This document shows positions 17,049 to 24,575 of a stretch of 64,000 nt of DNA, piece by piece. The translations under genes were made by a program, and so were the position numbers. Position 1 is the stretch's first letter; each line of letters opens with the position of its first letter. The notes below the pieces were generated by a model. That model was not told where the DNA came from. It searched no databases and saw only the letters and a program-made list of their open reading frames with translations. Source of the DNA: Actinomadura macra NBRC 14102 (GTDB lineage: Bacteria; Actinomycetota; Actinomycetes; Streptosporangiales; Streptosporangiaceae); contig NZ_BCQT01000028.1 of NCBI RefSeq assembly GCF_001552215.1, positions 62,001 to 126,000 on the forward strand, given 5' to 3'.

Positions 17049-17537
17049 TCACCAGTCCTCGGCGGACTCGTCCGCCAGTTGGACGAGCCCGCCTGTGGCG
17101 TCCAGGTCGTAGCGTCGCATGGACGACAGCGGCGGAGAGTACACGTGGACGCTCACCGCCGGTGCGTCGGAGGTGTTGCGCACGTCGTGCACGTAGTCGG
17201 GGCCGAAGGAGCGGGCCTCGCCCGCACCGACGTCACGCGCGGTGCGGACGCGGTGTTCGCGCAGCGTCCCGAGGACGACCGCGAAGGCTCCGGACGAGTC
17301 CCCGTGGTCATGGAACCCGGTGGACTGGCCGGGCAGCCAGCTGATCACCCAGACCTCGTGGTCGGCGTCCTGGTGGAGCCGCTCGTACCAGCGCTCCTCG
17401 GGGTCGAGCCGGACGCGGTGCAGCCACTGCCCCGCGTCACGGGCGAGGTCGCGGGCGCGCTCGGCCAGCCGTGGCGGCGCGAACGGCGCGCCGCCCGGCG
17501 GTTTCGCGGGCGTGCTCGATTCGGTGGTGACGGTCAT
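17049..17537 (-). CDS. Cysteine dioxygenase family protein
   Basis: A 162-residue cupin that should oxidise cysteine (or a related thiol such as 3-mercaptopropionate) to the sulfinate using non-heme iron. The first cupin motif GFHDHGDSSGAFAVVLGTLREHRV supplies the two HxH metal histidines; the second, FGPDYVHDVRNTSDAPAVSVHVYSPPL, supplies the third histidine. ATG 17537 is preceded by GGAG at 8 nt. A 27- to 33-residue leader peptide of the RxHVDLxRxxSALC type lies 40 nt upstream in another frame, a feature often found before sulfur-metabolism genes in actinomycetes, so expression is probably tied to cysteine availability. Confidence 0.92.
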   Translation of the reverse strand: MTVTTESSTPAKPPGGAPFAPPRLAERARDLARDAGQWLHRVRLDPEERWYERLHQDADHEVWVISWLPGQSTGFHDHGDSSGAFAVVLGTLREHRVRTARDVGAGEARSFGPDYVHDVRNTSDAPAVSVHVYSPPLSSMRRYDLDATGGLVQLADESAEDW

Positions 17538-17577
17538 GCGATCGGCTCCTTGCGATGTGGTCGGCGTCCTGGCGGGC

Positions 17578-17661
17578 TCAGCGGGACGGCCGGCGACACA
17601 GCGCGCTGGCCTGACGGCGCAGGTCGACATGCAGGCGCTCATGGAGACTGGTGAACGTCAC
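17578..17661 (-). CDS. Leader peptide upstream of cysteine dioxygenase
   Basis: A 27-codon frame (GTG 17661 to TGA 17578) contains RLHVDLRRQASALCRR. The HVDL...SALC pattern matches the small putative leader peptides known upstream of sulfur and cysteine genes in Streptomyces and relatives. An in-frame ATG at 17679 would make it 33 residues. The single cysteine codon near the end is the likely sensing point. No strong terminator is visible between it and the cysteine dioxygenase start; a CAGCGCGCTG palindrome lies within the coding part. Function by attenuation or translational coupling is inferred. Confidence 0.75.
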   Translation of the reverse strand: MTFTSLHERLHVDLRRQASALCRRPSR

Positions 17662-17815
17662 ACTCCGAGCCTGACTCATATTCCCTACAAAGTCAATCGG
17701 GATTGGTCGGATGGCCTCGAAGGCGCCGGTCAGGGCTGATACCCAGGGAGCGGATCGGATCTCACTCCCCGGAGGCAGTCCGTTCCGGTGCCGCGCGTCC
17801 TAGGCTCACACTCAA

Positions 17816-19069
17816 ATGAACGAACCATCGCGCTCCGAGTCCAGCGGGCGGGCCAGGCTGGTCAAGGGCATCCGCGCCGCCCTCGTGCCGGGCCACGACG
17901 ACCCCGCCGTCACCCTGCTGCCGGGGCGGATGCTGCTGCGGGTCCCCATCCTGCTGTTCCTGCTCGCCATGACCATCGGCTTCACCGCCGGATCCATCGC
18001 CATCGCGACCCAGGCGTACCACGTCGACACCGGGCTGGCCTGGCCGCTCGGCGTGTTGCAGGCGGCCCCGCTGGTCTTCGCGTCCCGGTGGCCGCTCGCG
18101 GCCTGGCGGGTCGCGGCGGTGGGCCTGCTGCTGACGGTCGTGGTCCGGCACGGCGTCGGATTCATGCCGTGGCCGGTCACCGCGATCCTGGCGCTGATCG
18201 TCATCCTGTTCTTCGCGGGTGTCGGCTGCGACCGCCAGACCACCCTCGGCGTGGGCGCGGTCACCATCGTCGGGACGCTGGTGCCCGCCGTCCTGTTCGG
18301 GATGCCGGGCTGGTTCGGGATGATCCTCGCCGGCATCGTCGTGGTCGCCCTCACCTTCGGCGACGCGGTCGGTGGCCGTCACTCGGCCATCGAGGAACTG
18401 CGCAGGCGCGAGGAACAGCACCGCGAGGACCTGGCCCGGCAGGCGGTGCTGGAGGAGCGCGCCCGGATCGCACGCGAACTGCACGACGTGGTGGCGCACC
18501 ACATGTCGGTGATCGCGATGCAGGCCGAGGCCGCCCCGTACAAGATCCCGGATTTGCCGGACGCGGCGCGCCAGACGTTCGGGGTGGTCCGCGACGCCGC
18601 CCGCGAGGCGCTCACCGAGACCCGCCGTGTCGTCGGGCTGCTGCGCTCCGACGACGAGGGCGCCGAACGCGCCCCGCAGCCCGGCCTCGACCGGCTGGAC
18701 GACCTGGCCGCGACCGCCCGCCGGTACGGCCTGTCGGTCGCCACCGTGATCGTCGGGATGCCGCAACCGCTGGACGCCGGAGTGGACCTGTCGGCGTTCC
18801 GCATCGTCCAGGAGTCGCTGAGCAACGCCGCCCGGTACGCGCCGGGTTCGCGCGTGCACGTCGAGATCAAGTACGGGGCGGCCACGCTGACGGTGTCGGT
18901 GACCGACGACGGGGCCCGCAGCACGCCGGAGGAGTCGCACGGCGGCGGCCACGGGCTCGTCGGGATGCGCGAGCGCGTGACGATGCTCGGCGGCACCTTG
19001 TCGGCGGGCGCGCGCGATGCGGGAGGTTGGGCGGTGGTCGCTGAGCTGCCCTACGGTGACGCGAGCTGA
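17816..19069 (+). CDS. Sensor histidine kinase (HisKA_3, NarL-type)
   Basis: The 417-residue membrane kinase has about five to six membrane helices between residues 40 and 185, a short coiled linker, then the dimerisation/phosphoacceptor box EERARIARELHDVVAHHMSVIAMQAEA with the phosphorylated histidine in ELHDVVAHH. The ATPase domain shows IVQESLSNAARYAPGS (N box), VTDDGA and GHGLVGMRERVTMLGG (G box). The sensed signal is unknown. ATG 17816 lacks an SD, and TAGGCT (17801-17806) ends 9 nt before it, suggesting a nearly leaderless mRNA. The response regulator follows after 25 nt. Confidence 0.94.
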   Translation: MNEPSRSESSGRARLVKGIRAALVPGHDDPAVTLLPGRMLLRVPILLFLLAMTIGFTAGSIAIATQAYHVDTGLAWPLGVLQAAPLVFASRWPLAAWRVAAVGLLLTVVVRHGVGFMPWPVTAILALIVILFFAGVGCDRQTTLGVGAVTIVGTLVPAVLFGMPGWFGMILAGIVVVALTFGDAVGGRHSAIEELRRREEQHREDLARQAVLEERARIARELHDVVAHHMSVIAMQAEAAPYKIPDLPDAARQTFGVVRDAAREALTETRRVVGLLRSDDEGAERAPQPGLDRLDDLAATARRYGLSVATVIVGMPQPLDAGVDLSAFRIVQESLSNAARYAPGSRVHVEIKYGAATLTVSVTDDGARSTPEESHGGGHGLVGMRERVTMLGGTLSAGARDAGGWAVVAELPYGDAS

Positions 19070-19094
19070 TCCCCGGTGCCCGTAGGGTGCTGTC

Positions 19095-19769
19095 GTGACG
19101 ATTCGGGTGCTGATCGCCGACGACCAGGTGATGATCCGCGACGGGCTCGCGGCGCTGCTGTCCTCCGACCCCGAGATCGAGGTGATCGGGCAGGCGGGCA
19201 ACGGCCGGGAGGCGGTGACGATGGCCCGCGAGCTCGACCCGGACGTGATCGTGATGGACATCCGGATGCCGGAGATGGACGGGCTGGCCGCCACCGCCGA
19301 GCTGATCGGCGAGCCCGCCGCCGACGCCGACCCCGCCGGGACGCGACCCAAGGTGCTCGTCCTCACGACGTTCGACCTGGACGAGTACGTCTACGAGGCG
19401 CTGGGCTCCGGCGCCAGCGGGTTCCTGCTGAAGGACGCCTCGGCGGCCGATCTGGTGAACGGCGTGCGGGTCGTGGCGGCGGGCGATGCGTTGCTGGCGC
19501 CCTCCATCACCCGGCGGCTGATCGGTGACTTCGCGCGGCGGCGCCGGCACCAGCGGCCGAGCCCGAAGGCGACCGCCGGGTTGACCCCGCGGGAGCTGGA
19601 CGTGCTGCGGCTGATCGCGCGTGGGCTGTCCAACGCCGAGATCGCCGGTGAGCTGGTGCTGGCTGAGCAGACGGTCAAGACGCATGTCGGGCACGTGCTG
19701 ACCAAGCTCACGCTACGCGACCGCACCCAGGCCGTCGTCTACGCCTACGAGAACGGCCTCGTCGGGTAG
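19095..19769 (+). CDS. LuxR-family response regulator
   Basis: The 224-residue partner of the upstream kinase has a receiver domain with DD at 10-11, the phosphoacceptor aspartate in VIVMDIRMPEMDG (about 54), the conserved threonine in VLTTFDLDEYVYEAL and the lysine in LLKDA. A C-terminal LuxR helix-turn-helix follows: LTPRELDVLRLIARGLSNAEIAGELVLAEQTVKTHVGHVLTKL. A 10-residue insert between receiver strands 3 and 4 (GEPAADADPAGTRPK) is longer than usual. GTG 19095 is the start. Target genes are unknown; the kinase-regulator pair stands alone. Confidence 0.95.
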   Translation: MTIRVLIADDQVMIRDGLAALLSSDPEIEVIGQAGNGREAVTMARELDPDVIVMDIRMPEMDGLAATAELIGEPAADADPAGTRPKVLVLTTFDLDEYVYEALGSGASGFLLKDASAADLVNGVRVVAAGDALLAPSITRRLIGDFARRRRHQRPSPKATAGLTPRELDVLRLIARGLSNAEIAGELVLAEQTVKTHVGHVLTKLTLRDRTQAVVYAYENGLVG

Positions 19770-19791
19770 TACGTCCACACCGGCACGCGGG

Positions 19792-20748
19792 CTAGCGGGA
19801 CGGGTCGAGGACGAGCTTGCCCGTGGTACGGCGCGCGCGCAGGTCCTCGTGGGCCTGCCTGGCCTCGGTCAACCCGTACTCACCTCCTCCCACCACCCGC
19901 AACCGGCCCTCGGCGGCGAGGCCGAACAGCTCGTCCAACGCGGCGCGCATCACGTCGCCGGGAAGCTGGAAGACGTGCGCGAGCCACATGCCCGCGATCG
20001 TGGTGGAGTGCGCCATCAGCGCGGCGGGCCGCACGGGCTCCGGCTCCTGCCGCGACGCCATGCCGTAGAAGGCCAGGCGGCCGAACGGCGCCAGCGCTCG
20101 CAGGCTCTGGTCAGTGACCGTGCCGCCCGTCATCTCCAGGACGACGTCGACGCGCCGCCCGCCGTTGGCCTCGATCAGCGCGTCCTTCAGGTCGGGCTCA
20201 CCCGAATCGACGGCGACGTCCGCTCCGAGTTCCAGGGCGAGGGCGCGTTTGTCCTCGGAGGAGGCGGTGGCGATGATCCGTCCCGCGCCCCAGGCCCGGG
20301 CGAGCTGGACGGCGAGGGTCCCGACGCCGCCCGCGGCGGCGTGCACGACGACCGACTCGCCTGGCGCCAGGTGGACGCTGCGCCGCAGCAGGAGCCACGC
20401 GGACGCCCCCTGGACGATCATGCCGAGCGCGGTGACGTCGTCGATGGCGTCCGGCACGCCCCAGACGAGCGGGATGGGCGCGACGACCCGCTCGGCGTAG
20501 CCGCCCGAGCCGACGAGGGCGACCACCCGGCGGCCGTCGGGAGCGGTACCGACGACCTCTCCGCCGGGGACGAGCGGGAGCACCGCCTCCGCCAGATAGC
20601 TGTTCTCGGCCTGGTGGGTGTCGGCGTAGTTGATCCCGGCCCGGGCCACGTCGATGAGCAGGTGCCCGGGCCCGGCGACCGGGTCGGGCAGTTCGGTGAC
20701 GGCCAGCACCTCGGGACCGCCGAACTCGGTGATCTGGATCGCGCGCAT
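19792..20748 (-). CDS. Quinone oxidoreductase / zinc-less medium-chain dehydrogenase
   Basis: A 318-residue MDR-superfamily NADPH oxidoreductase of the zeta-crystallin type. Visible are the start MRAIQITEFGGPEVL, GINYADTHQAE, the Rossmann motif VHAAAGGVGTLAVQLARAWGAGRIIATASSEDK and the end TGKLVLDPSR. Cysteines for a structural or catalytic zinc are absent, which fits quinone reductases. ATG 20748 has AGGAGAGTC in front. It follows the SDR gene by 26 nt on the same strand, so both are probably transcribed from the divergent promoter that carries the TetR operator. Confidence 0.92.
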   Translation of the reverse strand: MRAIQITEFGGPEVLAVTELPDPVAGPGHLLIDVARAGINYADTHQAENSYLAEAVLPLVPGGEVVGTAPDGRRVVALVGSGGYAERVVAPIPLVWGVPDAIDDVTALGMIVQGASAWLLLRRSVHLAPGESVVVHAAAGGVGTLAVQLARAWGAGRIIATASSEDKRALALELGADVAVDSGEPDLKDALIEANGGRRVDVVLEMTGGTVTDQSLRALAPFGRLAFYGMASRQEPEPVRPAALMAHSTTIAGMWLAHVFQLPGDVMRAALDELFGLAAEGRLRVVGGGEYGLTEARQAHEDLRARRTTGKLVLDPSR

Positions 20749-20774
20749 GACTCTCCTGTCGGATGGACGGCTGT

Positions 20775-21521
20775 TCAGCGGGGCCCGGGGACGCCGCGAA
20801 ACCGGAACGGCTCGGGTGGGCGGCCGGGCACGGCGTACCAGGCGTCCCCGGTGCCGGCGGCGTCCAGGATCGCCATGAACGCCTCGACGACGTCGCCCAC
20901 GTCCAGGATCGGGAAGCCGGTCTCCTCCAGTTGCGCCTTCAGGGGGACGAGGATGTCGGTGTCGGCGAAGGAGGGGCACAGCGCGTTCACCCGGATGCCC
21001 TCCGCCGCGTGGGCGGGGCCGAGGGCGCGGACGAGCCCGACCACGGCCGCCTTGTTCGCGCCGTAGACCGGGGCGAAGGGGGTGGGAGTGAGCGCGGCCA
21101 TACTGGCGGTGACGATGATGTCGCCGCCGCCGCGGGCGCGCAGCGCGGGCAGCACGGCGTGCACGCCGAAGCAGACGCCGTCGAGGTTGACGCCCATCGC
21201 GTCGCGATAGGCGGCGAGGTCGAAGTCGTCGCCGAGACCGCCGCCATGGGCGACGCCGGCGTTGAGGAAGGCCAGATCGAGCCCGCCGAACCGCTCGACG
21301 GCAGCGGCGACCGCGGCCTCACTGTCGGCGGGTTCGCGCACGTCACAGCGGACGAAGGAGCCGCCGAGCGCCGCCGCGAGGGCCTCGCCGGCCCCGGCGT
21401 CGATGTCGGCGAGGACGACCCGCGCGCCGGCGCCGGCCAGCCGTCGCGCCGTCGCCGCCCCGATCCCGCGGGCCCCGCCCGTGATCAGCGCGACCTTCCC
21501 CGCGCCCTCGAAGGCCGCCAT
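20775..21521 (-). CDS. SDR family oxidoreductase
   Basis: This 248-residue short-chain dehydrogenase has the cofactor motif TGGARGIG (14-21), the acidic residue after strand 2 (LADIDAG) that favours NAD(H), NAGVA, the catalytic serine in IVTASMAAL and the YGANK pair (YxxxK). The substrate is unknown, but the neighbouring acyl-CoA dehydrogenase suggests a 3-hydroxyacyl-CoA or branched acid intermediate. It diverges from the acyl-CoA dehydrogenase gene across a 46-nt gap that holds a perfect palindromic operator, and its own SD (GGAGG) lies beside that operator. Confidence 0.94.
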   Translation of the reverse strand: MAAFEGAGKVALITGGARGIGAATARRLAGAGARVVLADIDAGAGEALAAALGGSFVRCDVREPADSEAAVAAAVERFGGLDLAFLNAGVAHGGGLGDDFDLAAYRDAMGVNLDGVCFGVHAVLPALRARGGGDIIVTASMAALTPTPFAPVYGANKAAVVGLVRALGPAHAAEGIRVNALCPSFADTDILVPLKAQLEETGFPILDVGDVVEAFMAILDAAGTGDAWYAVPGRPPEPFRFRGVPGPR

Positions 21522-21538
21522 GGGGACCTCCTCTCAAA

Positions 21539-21558
21539 GTAACTGACCCGTCAGTTAC
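21539..21558. promoter_or_regulatory. Perfect palindromic TetR operator
   Basis: GTAACTGAC and GTCAGTTAC form an exact 9+2+9 inverted repeat in the 46-nt gap between the divergent SDR and acyl-CoA dehydrogenase genes. Its size and TAACTGAC half-site fit the TetR family. The TetR gene at 22788 is the obvious candidate to bind here and shut off both directions. Confidence 0.85.
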
Positions 21559-21567
21559 CCTAACGGA

Positions 21568-22791
21568 ATGGACTTCGCTTTGAGCGAGCGGGCCCGGGAC
21601 CATCTCGGCCGCCTCCAGGACTTCATGGACTCCCATGTCTATCCCGCCGAGCGGGTCTACGCGGACCAGCGGCGCGACCTGCGGGCCGAGGGCCGCGAAC
21701 ACCACGTCCCGCCGGTCGTCGAGGAGCTCAAGGTGGAGGCGCGCAGGCGCGGGCTCTGGAACCTGTTCCTACCCGGCATCGAGGATCCCGCACACGGGCT
21801 GAGCGTCACCGACTACGCCTCCCTCGCCGAGGTGACCGGCCGCTCCCCCCTCCTCGCGCCCGAGGCCACCAACTGCGCGGCGCCCGACACCGGGAACATG
21901 GAAGTGCTCCACCTCTTCGGCACACCCGAGCAGAAGGCGCGCTGGCTCCGGCCGCTGCTGGACGGCGAGATCCGCAGCGCGTTCGCGATGACCGAACCGG
22001 ACGTGGCCAGCTCGGACGCCACCAACATCTCCACCCGGATCGAGCGCGACGGCGACCACTACGTTCTCAACGGGCGCAAGTGGTGGATCACCGGGACCGC
22101 GGACCCGCGCTGCAAGATCATGATCGTGATGGGCAAGACCGACCCCGAGGGCCACCCGTACCGGCAGCAGTCGATGGTGCTGGTGCCGCTGGACGCGCCG
22201 GGGGTCGAGATCGTCCGGCCGTTGCCCGTTTTCGGGTATCAGGACCAGCACGGCCACTGCGAGATCACCTTCACCGACGTCCGCGTCCCGATGGACAACC
22301 TCGTCGGCACGGAGGGCGGCGGCTTCGCCATCGCGCAGGCGCGGCTCGGGCCCGGGCGCATCCACCATTGCATGCGCGCGGTCGGGATGGCCGAGCGGGC
22401 GCTGGAGCTCATGTGCAGGCGGGCGCTGTCGCGCACGGCGTTCGGCGGGCCGCTGGCCAAGCAGGGCGTGGTGCGGGCGCAGATCGCCGAGTCGCGGATG
22501 GCGATCGAGCAGGCCCGGCTGCTCACCCTGAAGACCGCGTGGCTGATCGACGAGCACGGAGTCCAGGCCGCCCGGTCCGAGGTCGCGGCGATCAAGGTGA
22601 TCGCGCCCCGGATCGCGCTGGACGTCGTCGACAGGGCCATCCAGCTGCACGGCGGCGCCGGCGTCAGCGACGACACCCCGCTCGCCGAGATGTGGGCGGG
22701 GCTGCGCACGCTGCGGCTCGCCGACGGACCGGACGAGGTGCACGTCCGCTCCGTCGCCCGCGCCGAGCTCGGCCGGTACCCCGGCGCATGA
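21568..22791 (+). CDS. Acyl-CoA dehydrogenase family protein
   Basis: The 407-residue FAD enzyme would introduce a 2,3 double bond into an acyl-CoA. It has the FAD/substrate motifs FAMTEPDVASSDATNI and RKWWITGTADPRC, the mid-domain CEITFTDVRVPMDNLVG, and the C-terminal helical domain with SRTAFGGPLAKQG and IQLHGGAGVSDDTPLAEMWAGLRTLRLADGPDEVH. The long N-terminus and TEPDVASSDATNI wording are typical of ACAD10/11-type or actinobacterial FadE subgroups. The stop overlaps the TetR start (ATGA), so regulator and enzyme are coupled. The operator 10 nt upstream of the start should give autoregulation. Confidence 0.95.
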   Translation: MDFALSERARDHLGRLQDFMDSHVYPAERVYADQRRDLRAEGREHHVPPVVEELKVEARRRGLWNLFLPGIEDPAHGLSVTDYASLAEVTGRSPLLAPEATNCAAPDTGNMEVLHLFGTPEQKARWLRPLLDGEIRSAFAMTEPDVASSDATNISTRIERDGDHYVLNGRKWWITGTADPRCKIMIVMGKTDPEGHPYRQQSMVLVPLDAPGVEIVRPLPVFGYQDQHGHCEITFTDVRVPMDNLVGTEGGGFAIAQARLGPGRIHHCMRAVGMAERALELMCRRALSRTAFGGPLAKQGVVRAQIAESRMAIEQARLLTLKTAWLIDEHGVQAARSEVAAIKVIAPRIALDVVDRAIQLHGGAGVSDDTPLAEMWAGLRTLRLADGPDEVHVRSVARAELGRYPGA

Positions 22792-23453
22792 CCGGCCCGA
22801 TGGGGGACGCGGAGCCCGGCGCCCGGCGGCGGATGCCGCACGCGCAGCGCCGCGAGCACCTGCTCGCGGCGGCGCTCGCCGAGTTCGGCCGGCGCGGATA
22901 CCACCTGACACAGATGGACCATGTCGCGGAGGCCGCGCAGGTGTCCAAGGCACTGCTCTACCAGCACTTCGACTCCAAGGAGGTGCTGTTCGCCGAGGTG
23001 ACCGAGTCGATCGTCGCCGAGCTCACCGTACGGCTGAACCTCGCCGTCCTGGCTGAGCAGGGCTCGGTGGAGGGCGTCCGGGCGATGATCCGGGTGCTGT
23101 TCGACTACGCCACCGCGGAGCCGGACGCATGGGCCCTGGTGATCCGGCATCTCGACAAACCCGAGGTCGGCCTGGAGCTGCGTGAGCTGCGCGACCGGCT
23201 CGGCGCCGCGTTCGCCGGCCTGCTGCTGCGGCGCCGGCGCGCCGACCCGGGCCTGTCGGCGGCGGCGCTGGAGGTGAACGAGCGCCGGGCGCGGCTCCTC
23301 GTCCCGCTGATGTACGGGTCGATGCTGTCGATGGTCTCGTGGTGGCTGGAGCATCCCGACACCGAACGCGACCGCGCCGAGCAGATGGCCGTGGAGTTCA
23401 TCTGGCTCGGCTTGGACCGCCTGCGCACAGGCGAACGCCTCCCACGAGCGTGA
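22788..23453 (+). CDS. TetR/AcrR family transcriptional regulator
   Basis: A 221-residue repressor. The N-terminal helix-turn-helix spans about 20-65: RREHLLAAALAEFGRRGYHLTQMDHVAEAAQVSKALLYQHFDSKEVLFAEV. The C-terminal ligand domain is helical with a hydrophobic run SMLSMVSWWL. The gene overlaps the acyl-CoA dehydrogenase stop and most likely controls it and the divergent SDR/quinone-reductase pair through the palindrome at 21539-21558, with an acyl-CoA as probable inducer. The ligand is inferred from context. Confidence 0.94.
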   Translation: MTGPMGDAEPGARRRMPHAQRREHLLAAALAEFGRRGYHLTQMDHVAEAAQVSKALLYQHFDSKEVLFAEVTESIVAELTVRLNLAVLAEQGSVEGVRAMIRVLFDYATAEPDAWALVIRHLDKPEVGLELRELRDRLGAAFAGLLLRRRRADPGLSAAALEVNERRARLLVPLMYGSMLSMVSWWLEHPDTERDRAEQMAVEFIWLGLDRLRTGERLPRA

Positions 23454-23469
23454 GCCCGGCCCGCTCGGA

Positions 23470-24510
23470 TCAGACCCGCCCGAACACGTCGTCGCGGACG
23501 AGGTCGAGGGCGCTCAGGACCGCGCCGCGCAGGATGGCGTCGCCCTCGACCAGGCTGGGCCGCACCTCGGTGTCGGCGGGCGAGAGCCCGCCGAGCCGCT
23601 CGGCGACCAGGTCGGCGAGCCGCTCCCCGCCCTGGCGTCCGAGCGTGCCGCCGAGGACGACGAGGCCCGGGTCCAGGACGGCGACGAGCGCGAACACGCC
23701 CTCGACGATCGGGCCGGCGAGGTCCTCGACCCGGCGTCCCGCGGCGACTCCGGCCTCCATCAGGTGACAGAAGTCGGTGCCGGCGAACCTGAGCAGCCCG
23801 ACCTCGCCCGCGCCGCCGGACGCGCCGCGTCGCAGCCGCCCGTCCAGGACGACCGCCGCACCGATCCCGTCGTCCAGCCACAGCAGCGCGAAGTCGTCGT
23901 GGCCGGCGGCGGCGCCGTCGCGGTGCTCGGCGAGGGCCGCCAGGTTGACCTCGTTCTCCAGGACGACCGGCACGCCGAGGCGGTCCGCGATCGCCGTCTG
24001 TAGGTCGGGTCGCGCGCCCCTGAGCCCACCACAGGAGGCCAGCCCGGTGCGGGGGTGGACCATTCCGGGGGCGCCGAGCACGACCGTGTGCGGGACGAGC
24101 GGGCCCGCCGCGGCCCGGACCGCCCCGGCGACGAGCGCGGCGAGGTCGGGTTCCGGATCGGGCGGCATCGGGACCGTGACCGAGCCCTCCGCATTCCCGG
24201 CGATGTCGGCGATGGACACGTGCACGGCGTCGCGGCGCAGGTCCACGCCCGCCACGTGGGCGCGAGCGGTCACGAGCCCGTAGAGCCGTGCGTTCGGGCC
24301 GCGCCGGTCGGCGCCGGCCTCGCCTGTCACCTCGATGAGCCCGTCGGCGCGGAGCCGCTCGATCAGGTCGGAGACCGTCGGCCGCGACAGCCCGGTGAGC
24401 GTTCGCAGCTGCGGGGCGGTCAGCGGGCCGCGGTCGAGCAGCAGGTCGAGGGCGAGCCGGTCGTTGATGGCGCGGGCCATCGTCGGAGTGGCGGTCTTCA
24501 CACCGGACAT
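23470..24510 (-). CDS. ROK family transcriptional regulator
   Basis: The 346-residue NagC/XylR-type repressor has an N-terminal winged helix (about 10-75, APQLRTLTGLSRPTVSDLIERLRADGLIE) joined to a ROK sugar-kinase-like domain with VAGVDLRRDAVHVSIADIAG, VVLENEVNLAALAEH, LLWLDDGIGAAVVLDGRL and the glycine turn GGAGEVGLL. The CxCGxxGC zinc motif common in ROK proteins is not present. It is transcribed away from a fucose-permease-type MFS gene, with two operator-like sequences between, so it likely controls that transporter and itself in response to a sugar. Confidence 0.93.
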   Translation of the reverse strand: MSGVKTATPTMARAINDRLALDLLLDRGPLTAPQLRTLTGLSRPTVSDLIERLRADGLIEVTGEAGADRRGPNARLYGLVTARAHVAGVDLRRDAVHVSIADIAGNAEGSVTVPMPPDPEPDLAALVAGAVRAAAGPLVPHTVVLGAPGMVHPRTGLASCGGLRGARPDLQTAIADRLGVPVVLENEVNLAALAEHRDGAAAGHDDFALLWLDDGIGAAVVLDGRLRRGASGGAGEVGLLRFAGTDFCHLMEAGVAAGRRVEDLAGPIVEGVFALVAVLDPGLVVLGGTLGRQGGERLADLVAERLGGLSPADTEVRPSLVEGDAILRGAVLSALDLVRDDVFGRV

Positions 24511-24511
24511 A

Positions 24512-24560
24512 TTAGTCAGGGTTCCTGCTTGTTATCTCTTTTCATCAGGAAGCCTTCCTG
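24512..24560. promoter_or_regulatory. Two ROK-type operator candidates
   Basis: CAGGAAG-C-CTTCCTG (24546-24560) is an exact 7+1+7 palindrome flanked by ATGA/TTAGT. A weaker copy, TTAGTCAGGGTTCCTG (24512-24527), lies 18 nt away next to the ROK start. TTAGT...AGGAA...TTCCT-type sites are typical for ROK repressors in actinomycetes. Confidence 0.7.
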
Positions 24561-24575
24561 TTAGTTTGCGGGATC

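Noticed and set aside
17538..17642. In-frame Cys-rich N-terminal extension of cysteine dioxygenase (MSACMSTCAV...)
   Set aside because: A good SD precedes ATG 17537, the extension is not part of the family, and the same DNA encodes the HVDL/SALC leader in another frame.
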